This document shows, in pieces, positions 7,813 through 17,089 of a DNA stretch of 64,000 nucleotides. Numbering within the stretch: the first letter of the stretch is position 1; the number at the start of each line of letters is the position of its first letter. The position numbers and the translations under genes are program-made. Source of the stretch: Aneurinibacillus uraniidurans (GTDB lineage: Bacteria; Bacillota; Bacilli; Aneurinibacillales; Aneurinibacillaceae); NCBI RefSeq assembly GCF_028471905.1, contig NZ_CP116902.1, positions 2,268,501 through 2,332,500 of the forward strand, read 5' to 3'. A model generated the notes under the pieces. That model was not told where the DNA came from. It saw only the letters and a list, made by a program, of their open reading frames with translations, and did not search any database.

Positions 7813-10800
7813 TTAATAGTGATCTAAATCTTCTCTTAGTTCAGCCCTGATATCTTCCTGTTGAGACTTCCTGCTGTACTCGTCAGCAATGGAACGGAGT
7901 ATTGCGGTGGTACGCGGCCAACGTACACTAGTGATATTTGCGTAGGCATTATATCTTTCAGCAAGTTTTTTCTCCTGTGCTCCTCCCTCAGTCGTACTTT
8001 TACTTATAACCCCCCTACTGTTATATACGCCTAGATTAAACCCTCTTTCGAGGTTTGTATTGCTAAATTGCTCTATAACATCTCGTACAGCTTCATGTGG
8101 CCATGCACCATCTTCCCCAACAATGGATGCACTTAAAACTTCTCCAATATGCTGAGCCCCAACTGTACCTCTTCCCAAGTCAAGTGTGGCTTGTAAAGAA
8201 TTACTTACCCAATCAATCAACATTTGCTTATCAACAGTGTTATCTTCCTTTAAACTTGGTACTGTCCGCCAAGATTTTAATAGGTCATAACCTTGAGATG
8301 CACGCTGACGCTCCTCATTGGTAGGTTCTTTCGATTCTTCATTCTCTTCGTTATAGACCAAAGATATTACTTCTGCAAAAAAACTAGGGTTGCGTGCTAG
8401 TTCACGATGAAGAAGCTTAGGAGCATGACCATATCGATCTAGAATAGGGAGGTATGCCCATTCCAAAGATGCTATTTTCCCCTCATCAATGTCTTGAGAA
8501 TTCTCAAGTTTCTTAAACAACTCAGAAAGATGATAAGAAAATGAGTTAGATGGAAAATTGTCTTTTGGTGATACTGCAAGAGATTTTGTCAAGGCCTCCA
8601 CTATTTGATTGGGTTTGGCAAAGCTTTTACGCAATGCTAATAATTCAATTGCTGAATAGGGCAACATGTAATGTAAATACTTATCAACCGCCTTATCTAA
8701 GCCTTTCTCATCTATAGAATACAGTGAGATTAATGACCAGTATCTTCCCTCAACCTCATTACCTAATTGCTGTACTAAATTCCAAGTATCTTCATTAGAA
8801 GGTAAATAGATCAATATTTCTGCTTTTTTATTCGCCTCCCAATCCTTAGCAACTTCTAACATTCCTATTGCCCAATCATTTCCAAGACACTTAATACTAC
8901 CTAAAATATATCCACGAGCGAACTGAGCAAACTTCTTATCGGGAGAGTCTAAGTAGTCTAGAAGAAGATTATCCTCTTCCTTTACAATCAATCGGATTTC
9001 TCCAAGCGTTGAACCAAACTGAAATGGATGCTCTACATTATTCAGTAGATGAATAACTTCTCTAATTCCAAATCTTTCATAGATATTAATTAATGCATTT
9101 GCCCTTACTTCATGAAGTTTTCGCTCACGTTCTTCCCAATCCCCTTCACGTCCCTCTAGCAACTCAGGCCAATCGCTAAAGAGCCAACTATAACGGGGGA
9201 CTAGTTCTTTTGGTTCAAACTTGTGAAAAACTCCTTCTATTCGGTCTACTACTTTTTCAGGTAAAGCCCAGTCTGCATCTGGAAAAGACCGATGCCTCGA
9301 TATTTCTTTTCTGAGTGAGTTCCAAATCTGCCCTTTATCTTCTGAAGCAATGTCTAAATCACCTAGTCTATTAAGTTCATTTAAAACAATTTCAAAGTCC
9401 TCTAAAGGTAACATTGGTAGAGCTTTAATGATTTCATCCCAACGCTCGCCTGAGACTCCTACTTCTGTTATTAGGAGATTCACAATCTCATGGGTTACCC
9501 TGTCGTACTCTGCTACTAAAACATCTCTTTTATGATCTGGAGCCCAATCTCTCCATTTTGGCTTGGGTGTATTGTGTCCTACGCCATGAAACTGTGGTAG
9601 CAAGCTGCATAACAAATCCCAAGCAACTTTCGGCTCCCTTTTTAAAAGTACTTCAAGGGTTTGAAGCCGCTGGTCAATAGAAGCAGAAGTTTGCGGATTC
9701 CAAGACAGAAATATTTCACGAAGACTATTCTTAGGTCTATTAGTTAATTTTCCACCAGGATCTATATTACAGAGCCTAGCTAATAATATCGAAACTCTAC
9801 TTAGGTATTCTGGATTCCAAGCAAGTGTCTCAAGTGCCCAAAGCAGCCCTGTATGCGGAGAAGAACTAAACATAGCATCTTTTTGGTCATTAAATAGTTT
9901 TATAATTACCTCCTCATTTATTATTTCGTCTTCAAGTGCTTGAAGAAACTGTTCTGGTGCTGCCTCTGCAAGAAGTGGGAGGACAGAGGATAATGTAGAC
10001 CACACTTGCCAACTTCCTTTTGAACTTTTAAATAATTCATAAATAATATTAGAGGCATTAGTCCTCAGCGATAAAGCAGGATGAAAAGAGTCTTCCTTAG
10101 ATCCCATAAACGCTAGTGTATCTGCTATATTTTTTATGAAAAGTCCCGAATAATTAGATGAATGACCAATCGCCCCCGCTATCCACTGTTTCTCATTAGG
10201 CAGATCAAATTTAGGATCAATTGTGCTAAGCACCTTCAGAGCCACGGTTCTAAATTTTTCAATATCCGCTGGGGTAACGTAACGAATCAAGAGTGACCAT
10301 GCATCTTCTTTTGAAATTATATACCACGCGTGTCCTATACGACGGATAGGAGGGTCAGATTCATTTGCCCATCTTACTAGCAACTCAGTAAGATCATTGT
10401 AAGAACTTTGTGCCAATTCGATGAGAGCCTCTTTATCACCATCTTTTGTTTCATTCCAAGCACCTGCTAATAATAGCGGAATCAGAGATCGTGCCTCAAT
10501 TGGCCGTGCCCATAGGGGCTGCCTTATTTCTGGACTAAGAGCCGTCCGTCGACGGAATGTAGTAAGTCCTCTTCGAGCTAAAAGTCCGAGTTCACGTGAG
10601 TGGTTTTTATCAATTCCCTTTTCAATTAGGATTTTTGTCACTCTATCACGGGAAAGGCGCGGCATCATCAAAGTGTCTGACGTTGAACTATCGGAACGCC
10701 CCAGAGGTATCATGATGTGATGGCCATTCCTAATTGCACGACTTAAACCTTCTGAATCAAAAGCAGGTATTAGTAAAAGGTTATTTGGGGATGATGATAG

Positions 10801-11574
10801 ATAAGTCCATGCTTCTGAATTATTTACGACTATTGCTTTTGATAGAAAAAAATCCTTCTCTATTGAGGGAAGCAGACTAATAGAGGCAGCAAACACAGCT
10901 ATAGCTTCATCACGTGTTTCTGCTTGTAGCCTTAGTGGAGAATTTGGATTTTTCAGCCACTGATATATTTCTGTTGAAATATTTTCACGCCCTGCTAATA
11001 CCATTTCTGGTGAGATAGCAGGTTGGGTTTCTTCCGACCAATCTGTCCAATAACTACCTAGATCAGTGCAGTTCTGGGGGTGCTTACCTAACAGTACAGA
11101 CAACCAAACATGAACAGTAGGATTTTGGCTCAACCAAGTTTCAAGATCATCGGCATCATAAACACGAACTTCCTTCCAAATTCCTTCTTTTTGCCTTTCT
11201 TCAGTCCATTTATCTTTATCTCTCCACCGCCTAGGTGTGATAAAAACATATGTGGTTTCTGTAGGAATCATAAATAACGGATTTTTGCTTCGTTTCTCGT
11301 AATCGTCATCAGCTTTCCCTTTGACACTTCTGTTTACCCCCATTTCCCACACTGTTGTGCCTTTTGGTATAAAACTATCACTTTCCTCGGCAATAGTAAT
11401 ACCATCCCATCCACCAAGACTCACTCCTTCACCTGCAGCAAAGTTTATTTTTTCAATATGATCGCTACTTGAAAGTATTAAACTTCGAATAAGCTGGGGG
11501 AGTACAGATTGTGAGTCACGTCTATCTGCCCACTGAACTAGATCAGTTGCATCAACGAGTAATTTAGAATGCAT
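7813..11574 (-). CDS. 1253-aa protein with N-terminal restriction-endonuclease-like region and helical repeats
   Basis: A very large soluble protein with no close characterised relative that I can name. The first 160 residues (GGWDGITIAEES, VWEMGVNRSVKGKADDDYEKR, TTYVFITPRRWRDKDKW, VYDADDLETWLSQNP) have the layout I associate with PD-(D/E)XK-like modules at the head of large defence proteins. The acidic pair would be WDG and WEMG, but a clean ExK is not obvious. Residues about 200-300 (AGRENISTEIYQWL) resemble a degenerate STAND/NTPase start without a recognisable P-loop. The remainder is alpha-helical, repeat-like and Trp-rich. ATG follows AGGAGG. It is transcribed alone, between MITE copy 1 and small HTH genes. 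A phage-defence function is inferred from context and architecture. Confidence 0.55.
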   Translation of the reverse strand: MHSKLLVDATDLVQWADRRDSQSVLPQLIRSLILSSSDHIEKINFAAGEGVSLGGWDGITIAEESDSFIPKGTTVWEMGVNRSVKGKADDDYEKRSKNPLFMIPTETTYVFITPRRWRDKDKWTEERQKEGIWKEVRVYDADDLETWLSQNPTVHVWLSVLLGKHPQNCTDLGSYWTDWSEETQPAISPEMVLAGRENISTEIYQWLKNPNSPLRLQAETRDEAIAVFAASISLLPSIEKDFFLSKAIVVNNSEAWTYLSSSPNNLLLIPAFDSEGLSRAIRNGHHIMIPLGRSDSSTSDTLMMPRLSRDRVTKILIEKGIDKNHSRELGLLARRGLTTFRRRTALSPEIRQPLWARPIEARSLIPLLLAGAWNETKDGDKEALIELAQSSYNDLTELLVRWANESDPPIRRIGHAWYIISKEDAWSLLIRYVTPADIEKFRTVALKVLSTIDPKFDLPNEKQWIAGAIGHSSNYSGLFIKNIADTLAFMGSKEDSFHPALSLRTNASNIIYELFKSSKGSWQVWSTLSSVLPLLAEAAPEQFLQALEDEIINEEVIIKLFNDQKDAMFSSSPHTGLLWALETLAWNPEYLSRVSILLARLCNIDPGGKLTNRPKNSLREIFLSWNPQTSASIDQRLQTLEVLLKREPKVAWDLLCSLLPQFHGVGHNTPKPKWRDWAPDHKRDVLVAEYDRVTHEIVNLLITEVGVSGERWDEIIKALPMLPLEDFEIVLNELNRLGDLDIASEDKGQIWNSLRKEISRHRSFPDADWALPEKVVDRIEGVFHKFEPKELVPRYSWLFSDWPELLEGREGDWEERERKLHEVRANALINIYERFGIREVIHLLNNVEHPFQFGSTLGEIRLIVKEEDNLLLDYLDSPDKKFAQFARGYILGSIKCLGNDWAIGMLEVAKDWEANKKAEILIYLPSNEDTWNLVQQLGNEVEGRYWSLISLYSIDEKGLDKAVDKYLHYMLPYSAIELLALRKSFAKPNQIVEALTKSLAVSPKDNFPSNSFSYHLSELFKKLENSQDIDEGKIASLEWAYLPILDRYGHAPKLLHRELARNPSFFAEVISLVYNEENEESKEPTNEERQRASQGYDLLKSWRTVPSLKEDNTVDKQMLIDWVSNSLQATLDLGRGTVGAQHIGEVLSASIVGEDGAWPHEAVRDVIEQFSNTNLERGFNLGVYNSRGVISKSTTEGGAQEKKLAERYNAYANITSVRWPRTTAILRSIADEYSRKSQQEDIRAELREDLDHY

Positions 11575-11839
11575 GAAAATATCCTCCTATTCTTACAAAT
11601 TCCAATTATAACCATTATACTAAATCAAACTAAGATTAACTAATTTGATGTGTATTGGTGCATAGCAAAAGCAATGAAAAATACACACCACATACCAAAA
11701 ATAGATACCAAATGATATAGCGAAACTAGGCGTTTTTTGATGAATGTGTTTTTTCAATAACAATCTTTCACTTCGCTGTTATCCACTTTCGTGAAGTGCC
11801 TAATCTATATAAGATAAGTTATAGGGAGTGTGACTATAT

Positions 11840-12106
11840 GTGATTCATCCAGTTAAAGAATGCATCCAAAAAACAGGCCTCACTCATAATGCATTCGCGG
11901 TATTAAACAAAGTCTCCTTTCAAAGATTAAAAAATTGCCTTTACGGCTATACTTCCTCGATCCCTTAGAAAATCATGTGCGTTATGATTCAAAGTGACTA
12001 CGATGAAAATGACGCTCAGGCCCAGTATCTTAAATGGCGCAGATGGAAAGCGGAACAAGAGCTCCAATCCCCCGCTACCGCGATAGAAGGGAGAATGAAT
12101 CCTTGA
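11840..12106 (+). pseudogene. Small HTH-like protein split by in-frame TAG
   Basis: GTG after GGGAGTG opens a frame reading HPVKECIQKTGLTHNAFAVL, then NKVSFQRLKNCLYGYTSSIP, which resembles a Cro/XRE-type helix-turn-helix. An in-frame TAG at 11966-11968 stops it. The same frame then continues with a charged tail (DAQAQYLKWRRWKAEQELQS) and ends in TGA that overlaps the TTG start of the next gene (TTGA). The conserved downstream coupling suggests that the two parts were one gene. The first half alone (42 aa) could still be a functional mini-HTH. The preceding 265 bp (11575-11839) hold no gene. Confidence 0.4.
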
Positions 12107-12399
12107 AAAGGTTACCGTTAGATACTTTTCTATCCTTGATGCGGCGCGACAACGTGCTTGGTCATGGATTTGATCTTGATGAACTTGTCCAAATATTCGT
12201 CTCTCACGTTAAAGACACGTTGTCACAGGAGCAAGTGAAGCTAGGCCTTGCATATTACCTCGCCAAATCCACCCACAAGGATGTCGTTCATCGGAATCAA
12301 GTATTAACGAAGGTTACTCGGTTCCTGAATCAGTACGGGTGGCATTTGTCAGATTATCATGCTGATTATTACAAAAAATATTTACCGTTGTTTCGGTAA
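12103..12399 (+). CDS. Hypothetical 98-aa protein, coupled to upstream HTH fragment
   Basis: TTG start chosen because GAAGGGAG lies eight to nine bases upstream and the start overlaps the preceding stop as TTGA. The longer frame from 12034 lies inside the upstream reading frame and is unlikely. The product is small, basic and helical (FDLDELVQIFVSHVKDTLS, VLTKVTRFLNQYGWHLSDYH). I do not recognise the family. Its partner and the following HTH gene suggest a regulatory or plasmid/phage-derived pair. A good hairpin terminator follows directly. Confidence 0.5.
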   Translation: MKRLPLDTFLSLMRRDNVLGHGFDLDELVQIFVSHVKDTLSQEQVKLGLAYYLAKSTHKDVVHRNQVLTKVTRFLNQYGWHLSDYHADYYKKYLPLFR

Positions 12400-12436
12400 A
12401 TCTCCCCTGCCGTTATGGGAGGTTTCTTTTTTTTTA
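12397..12436 (+). terminator. Rho-independent terminator
   Basis: Stem AAATCTCCC/GGGAGGTTT (one G-U type pair) around CTGCCGTTAT, followed by C and nine T. It sits at the stop of the 98-aa gene. Confidence 0.8.
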
Positions 12437-12503
12437 AAGCTTAACCGTCAAATCCGCAAGTCGTATAGGGAAAGTAATACACCTACAAAGGAGGAAATAT
12501 TGA

Positions 12504-12866
12504 GTGAAAATATCGGATTACTTGATGACACTTGCTGAGGAGATTGATTTTCAGGTTTGTACTAATAGAGGATATGTAATTACACCAAATTGTGTAAGAA
12601 GGTGTATACGGGTTCCAAAAGAGGAGAAACTAGTTCTTTTCGAGATATACAGTCATTATAACAATGAAAAAGGGTATGCTTCTCCAACCCAACAAACATT
12701 AGCCTTATACCTAGGGATTTCTACTTCAACGGTCAGCAAACATCTGAAAAGCTTAGAGCAAAAAGGATTTATCAAAAGCCGAGGGGGGAAAGGAAGGTCC
12801 AACATCTATTTTCCATCCTTTGATTTGAAGAATAACTTTAATCATGGATTTTCCCCATCATCGTAA
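12504..12866 (+). CDS. Winged-helix HTH DNA-binding protein (HTH_36-like)
   Basis: 120 aa, GTG start with AAAGGAGG nine bases upstream. Residues about 45-100 form a helix-turn-helix with wing: LVLFEIYSHYNNEKGYASPT, then LGISTSTVSKHLKSLEQKGF and IKSRGGKGRSNIYF. This is the HTH_36 type common in replication initiators and in small phage or plasmid regulators. The first 40 residues are unrelated. It follows the coupled small genes and a terminator, so it is separately transcribed. It could control the neighbouring defence genes, which is inference. Confidence 0.7.
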   Translation: MKISDYLMTLAEEIDFQVCTNRGYVITPNCVRRCIRVPKEEKLVLFEIYSHYNNEKGYASPTQQTLALYLGISTSTVSKHLKSLEQKGFIKSRGGKGRSNIYFPSFDLKNNFNHGFSPSS

Positions 12867-12979
12867 CTAATGAAAAAAATAACTGAAGGCTCACATACCT
12901 TCAGTTCCAATATCACATGATATTACCATTACTTCAAAATATTTGTTTCCATGTTACATAAGGCCAACAGTGAAAAAAA

Positions 12980-13921
12980 TCACTGGAATCCAGAATGCTC
13001 TAATATCACCCAACCTATATCCCAATCCGAGGATACATATGGTATTTCTTTAATAATCAAATGTTCAATATCCTTAATTCCCATTTTAGTTTGAATAAAT
13101 AACTCACAAAACCTATTGTGATAAAATGCACTCCAACAATACTTACTAAGAATTCTTTCATTTGATTTAAATAGGGTAATTTTATTCTGAATTATTTCCT
13201 TATGCTGTAACAATTTATCTATATCATAAGTATTATCAGCCAAATTGATTACCGAAAAAAGATAGTTAACAAAATAGATTCCTTCTTCTCCTTTCAGAAC
13301 ATAAGGGATAGTTGAATTTCCACATATATCAAATTCCCTGTTGTATGGGAAAGGCGCCAAAACTTCTTTGTTGTATATCATTCTATCTATCATTTCTATA
13401 ATTCGCTCACCCAGAACTATTCGCGGATATTTTGCATAGTCCGATTCTAATTTATATGCTGATATCAAAGGTTTTCCATATACAATCTTAGAATCCATGT
13501 AAAGCTTACCGTAATCCCATCCCCCTCTCACAAAAAAACCTTCAAGGATCATTGTTAATTGGTAATAAATTACTTGCTCAACAATTTTATTAAAATAATC
13601 TTCATATATCTCAGATAATACATCTCCTGAAGCGTAGCCTGAATAACTATTAACCTCATCTTCAGGACACCAAGCAGCAATTTCGGTAAGCTTCTTAAAA
13701 GGGATACCAATCACTATATTATCAGTAAACAATTTTAAACTATAGTCATCAGTTTCCGAAAATCTTGACATCCCCTTTTCTATTGCTTGTATTAAGCGAA
13801 TGAGATGATTTTGTGAAGTTGCATTATTACTATTATCAATAATCTCTTGACTGAATCCTAGTAAATCCAAGAATAGACAATACGAATTTTCCAAAGCAAC
13901 ATTTTTATATGCCTGATTCAT
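12980..13921 (-). CDS. Nucleotidyl-cyclase-like protein (class III cyclase core motifs)
   Basis: 313 aa. Two strands each end in the aspartate expected of class III nucleotide cyclases: LFLDLLGFS (D19) and LKLFTDNIVIG (D67). These correspond in layout to the metal-binding FxDIxGFT and GD motifs. Further on, RGGWDYGKLYMDSKIVYG and LISAYKLESDYAKYPRIV resemble the cyclase segment that carries the G-rich turn and the N/A/R-type transition-state residues. No membrane segment or sensor domain is visible. Bacterial defence cyclases (Pycsar) have this core, but they come with a TM or TIR effector and none is adjacent. AGGTGAG precedes the ATG. Substrate and role are unknown. Confidence 0.5.
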   Translation of the reverse strand: MNQAYKNVALENSYCLFLDLLGFSQEIIDNSNNATSQNHLIRLIQAIEKGMSRFSETDDYSLKLFTDNIVIGIPFKKLTEIAAWCPEDEVNSYSGYASGDVLSEIYEDYFNKIVEQVIYYQLTMILEGFFVRGGWDYGKLYMDSKIVYGKPLISAYKLESDYAKYPRIVLGERIIEMIDRMIYNKEVLAPFPYNREFDICGNSTIPYVLKGEEGIYFVNYLFSVINLADNTYDIDKLLQHKEIIQNKITLFKSNERILSKYCWSAFYHNRFCELFIQTKMGIKDIEHLIIKEIPYVSSDWDIGWVILEHSGFQ

Positions 13922-14025
13922 TTTAACTCACCTACCTATTTCTTATTAAATGTGCACACCTCACTAAAGCATATAAGAGTACATTCAAATATCCGAAGTC
14001 TCTTGTACATCGGCATTAATTCTCC

Positions 14026-14321
14026 TGTACAGAATAAATAAAGTCCTGACAAAAAACAACCCTCCGGCCCGTATTCCATCGTCGAGTGATTAAATAAAGG
14101 CTTGCTACAAATCTGGCTTTTTTCGAGTTTTTACTCTCATTTTTTCTGTCAGAACTTTATTTTTTTCGTAATACTGTTTTGATAAAAAAACAGGAGAAAA
14201 GGCTTGATAGGACTCGGTTTCGCCCTTTCCCCTCTTTCCTTTATACTTGCCAAAAGCAGAACTTTATTTCGATTTTGGCAGATGTTTATTTAAAATAGCA
14301 GAACTTTATTTATTGGTTACA
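14026..14321. mobile_element. 296-bp non-autonomous Tn7-like element (MITE), copy 2
   Basis: Same length and about 90% the same sequence as copy 1. It begins TGTACAGAATAAATAAAGTC and ends TTTATTTATTGGTTACA, with the same arrangement of about two left and three right AAATAAAGTTCTG-type sites. Flanks are TCTCC and CCTCC, a 5-bp target duplication with one difference. No coding capacity. Positions 14322-14527 hold only the shared flank and AT-rich sequence. Confidence 0.75.
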
Positions 14322-14328
14322 CCTCCCG

Positions 14329-14349
14329 ATATAGCCTTACCACGCACTC
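14329..14349. repeat. Shared flank downstream of MITE copy 2
   Basis: Second occurrence of the 21-bp flank seen at 7710, at the same eight-base offset from the transposon terminus. Weaker similarity continues for about 25 bp. Confidence 0.6.
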
Positions 14350-14527
14350 CACATGTGCTGAGTAGACAGTGATAATATTTTATATTTTCCAATCACATCT
14401 AATCAGGTAGTGAATAGCATTTGCTCCTATCCTTAATTCGAATTATATTGTATAACTATACCAATAAAAATTTTGAAAATATCTCTTTGTAAATTTTCCC
14501 TTTAAAATAATGGTCCTTCTTTTAAAG

Positions 14528-15448
14528 TTAGGTCAACTTTACTTCTTTTGTACGAATTATGTTCCCTGATACATCCGTTAATCTCATATAGCCTTTCAGG
14601 CTTCCTTCAACAAGTAAAGTTGCCGCATAGTCCCTAATTGAATAGTTCTCAAAACAAAAACCAATGTTTGCTCGTACAATATCATTAGGTGGTATTTTTA
14701 TATAGGTATTATCTTTAATTCTATTCCACCGCTCTGTTTGACCTGGAATAAAATAATTAGTATGTTGTAGAACTGCGATTTCAGTTGAATCTTCTAATAA
14801 AACTAATTCACCACTTACAATCATATTAATATTGATACCCGTGTTTAAAACATTTATTATACAAGTCCAATTTGCCTTTCCTTCATCAACCCCGTTAAAA
14901 GAAATGTTAGTAGGATTAGCAACATGTACATCTAATCTGTACGGAGGAACAACAATTTTATTTCTTTCTAAATACATTAAATCTAAATCAAATTTATCTG
15001 CTGGACGAGTCCCCGTAGATTTCCGTATTGGTATAAAATTTTGTATGTTCTTATGTTGTTTAATAATATGGGGCTTGTTGAAAGAACGAGGTACTTCTAG
15101 TACATATATTGTACGACCTTCTACAATGTATGGATAGCTTTCTATAGTCATCGGCTCTTGAATTTTTCTGTATACTAATTGTCCTAATTTAGCTGGGTCA
15201 TTATATTTCCCCTCGCTAGGAAAAGGGGCATCATATAGTTCTCCATTTTCCTCATCTATACCAATTATGAAGTATCCATCTTCACCAGGTGTATTAACCA
15301 TAGCTGCTACATCTTTAATAAACTCCTCTTGTCCTTCCACCCCCTCTAGCTTCCACCATTCTCTCTTTAACTCAATCTTTGGGTTTTCTACTTTTTCTCT
15401 AGCTCTAGCCATCTCGATATACCTTATAACATCTTCTTCCTTTAACAA
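14528..15448 (-). CDS. AlbA_2 / Schlafen-type ATP-binding-domain protein
   Basis: About 306 aa. Residues 1-150 match the AlbA_2 (Schlafen AlbA-like) fold: KIELKREWW, EEFIKDVAAMVNTPGEDGYF, IIGIDEENGE, then a strand reading TIYVLEVPRS and IPIRKSTGTRPAD. The remaining half is beta-rich (ANWTCIINVLNTGININMIV) and may be a sensor or binding domain. AlbA_2 proteins include regulators and, in Schlafen and several phage-defence systems, tRNA/RNA nucleases. The start is uncertain: TTG has AAGGGGGA at good spacing, while the GTG three codons earlier abuts the ribosome site. It stands alone between MITE copy 2 and a transposon-end-like array. Confidence 0.7.
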   Translation of the reverse strand: MLKEEDVIRYIEMARAREKVENPKIELKREWWKLEGVEGQEEFIKDVAAMVNTPGEDGYFIIGIDEENGELYDAPFPSEGKYNDPAKLGQLVYRKIQEPMTIESYPYIVEGRTIYVLEVPRSFNKPHIIKQHKNIQNFIPIRKSTGTRPADKFDLDLMYLERNKIVVPPYRLDVHVANPTNISFNGVDEGKANWTCIINVLNTGININMIVSGELVLLEDSTEIAVLQHTNYFIPGQTERWNRIKDNTYIKIPPNDIVRANIGFCFENYSIRDYAATLLVEGSLKGYMRLTDVSGNIIRTKEVKLT

Positions 15449-15631
15449 AGCTACCACTCCCCCTTATTTCCTAATGAATTACCTTATTTTAACACAAATA
15501 GACATTGTAAAGTATCATGAGGAAGGATTGTGATAATAAGTAATATAATTGGTTATTAGGTGAACTGGGCAGTTAGCTACTTTAAACGGCTCTTGTAAAG
15601 AGTACCTAGTAACAGCGTATCATTCGTCTGC

Positions 15632-15790
15632 TGTCCGTAGAAAATAAAGTACTAGACTAATATTGTTGATTTGACGCAGTTTCTGTATAAAATAAACTCT
15701 TGCCTTAGAAAAATAAGTAGTAGACTATTCGGTCCTTCCGTACAAAAAGCCAGTCAAAACACGACAATAAAGTGTTAGACTGACTTCGGT
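15632..15790. mobile_element. Transposon-end-like repeat array (left end)
   Basis: Begins TGTCCGTAG and then carries four similarly spaced copies of a motif near (A)AATAAAGTACTAGACT (about 15641, 15686, 15707 and 15764). The layout is that of a Tn7-like left end with TnsB sites, but the motif differs from that in the MITEs. No matching right end with a target duplication was found. The 600 bp between the AlbA gene and the next gene hold this array, some CGATA-containing dyads (15795-15870) and otherwise nothing recognised. Confidence 0.45.
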
Positions 15791-16079
15791 TTATTTCACT
15801 ATCGATCTCCGATAGTTCAACAATATTTCCACTATTTGCGATACGGTTCATCGCGATATATCGAAATAAGGTTATAATAACAGGTTTGAAAGACTATTTT
15901 GAATTAAAAAACATGCGGAGATTTCCATAGGCTTTTTCTTGTTACGAGGGAGTCTTTTCATTAGATATGATTCACCGTAACGGTTCTAATAGCGAAATAT
16001 TTTAAAGCATTAATTTGGACGGTACTTATAATTGCAAGTATAATAAATATATCCAATATTTTCTATGGAGGTACAAAAC

Positions 16080-16922
16080 ATGGAGACAGTAAATACATGG
16101 CTTATAGAAATGGTTAAAAAAAATCCTGATTTTAATCTCAACCCTAAAGGCGGGGGCTTTACACCAAGAGCCTATAGATTATCAATAATAAAGGACTTAG
16201 AAGTACATGAAATAATTAACTTTATAAAGAATGACCAGCAGATATCAGATTACAATACCTTGATGGACAAAGTGACTAAAGCGTTTGAACAGCTACGCGC
16301 TGGACTCCCTTCAGTTTACGAAATAGATAAATTATCCTCATTTATTTATTTTATAACTGTTACTAAAAAGTTTGATAGGAACAATATAGATGATGCAGAA
16401 GAATTTTTAGCAGATGTGAAAGAAAAAGAAAATGCTTTCAAATTTATTGAAGACTCAAACTCCATGACTATTGAAAAGTTAGTTTATGTTGGTGAAACAA
16501 TGGACATTAAAAATAGATTCATAGGGGGACATAGTGCATTAACACAAATTAACAAACATACAAGCGCTACTAAGAAAATATACATTGCCCAAGTACATGT
16601 TCTAGAGACTACTAATGAAATGCCTTACGTCAACTTTCCCGAATGTTTGGATGCGGTTAATCCTCCAAAATTAGTAGAAAACATTTTAAAATTTCTTGAG
16701 AGTTTATTTATTACTTACTATGGAATACCAGAATTTAATTATAGAGATAAGGAACCCAAAGTTAAATTCAGTAATGATCCTTGGGAAAAAATAGTAGGTC
16801 CTGAGTTTATTACAATAACTGAATATCAAAATTCAATTTTATTTAGGGATGGGGCACAAATTTTAATGTATGAAATTGATAATTTACTTAAGCCAGTAAT
16901 TGAAAAATTTCTATCAAAATAA
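16080..16922 (+). CDS. GIY-YIG-like nuclease-domain protein
   Basis: 280 aa. The ATG at 16080 has GGAGG nine bases upstream; an ATG at 16065 lies within that ribosome site and is rejected. The C-terminal half carries a degenerate GIY-YIG layout: SSFIYFITVTKKF as the GIY strand, an insertion, then KLVYVGETMDIKNRFIGGHS as the YIG strand with helix and arginine. ENILKFLESLFITYYG supplies the late glutamate and helix seen in the family. The N-terminal 80 residues are helical and unrecognised. It is the only gene between the left-end-like array and the right-end-like sequence at 17090-17205, so it may have travelled as a single-gene cargo. Function is inferred. Confidence 0.55.
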   Translation: METVNTWLIEMVKKNPDFNLNPKGGGFTPRAYRLSIIKDLEVHEIINFIKNDQQISDYNTLMDKVTKAFEQLRAGLPSVYEIDKLSSFIYFITVTKKFDRNNIDDAEEFLADVKEKENAFKFIEDSNSMTIEKLVYVGETMDIKNRFIGGHSALTQINKHTSATKKIYIAQVHVLETTNEMPYVNFPECLDAVNPPKLVENILKFLESLFITYYGIPEFNYRDKEPKVKFSNDPWEKIVGPEFITITEYQNSILFRDGAQILMYEIDNLLKPVIEKFLSK

Positions 16923-17089
16923 TTTTCCACTATCCTTGTGAATTTGATAGCAATTAAGAACCAAAAGAACAAAAACCCCTTTTATATGTATTATCAAGAT
17001 CTTATTGATAAAAATTCAAGAAAATACACAGTTGAGGAAAAGCCTGATTTATCAGGGATTTACGGGTCTACGCCCCTCTTGAAGTAGAA

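Noticed and set aside
12980-13921. Calling this gene a Pycsar cyclase outright
   Set aside because: Only two motifs match and no Pycsar effector is adjacent, so it is reported as cyclase-like.
15795-15870. CGATA-containing dyads as an operator set
   Set aside because: Short, imperfect and AT-rich; no clear promoter alignment, so not listed as a site.
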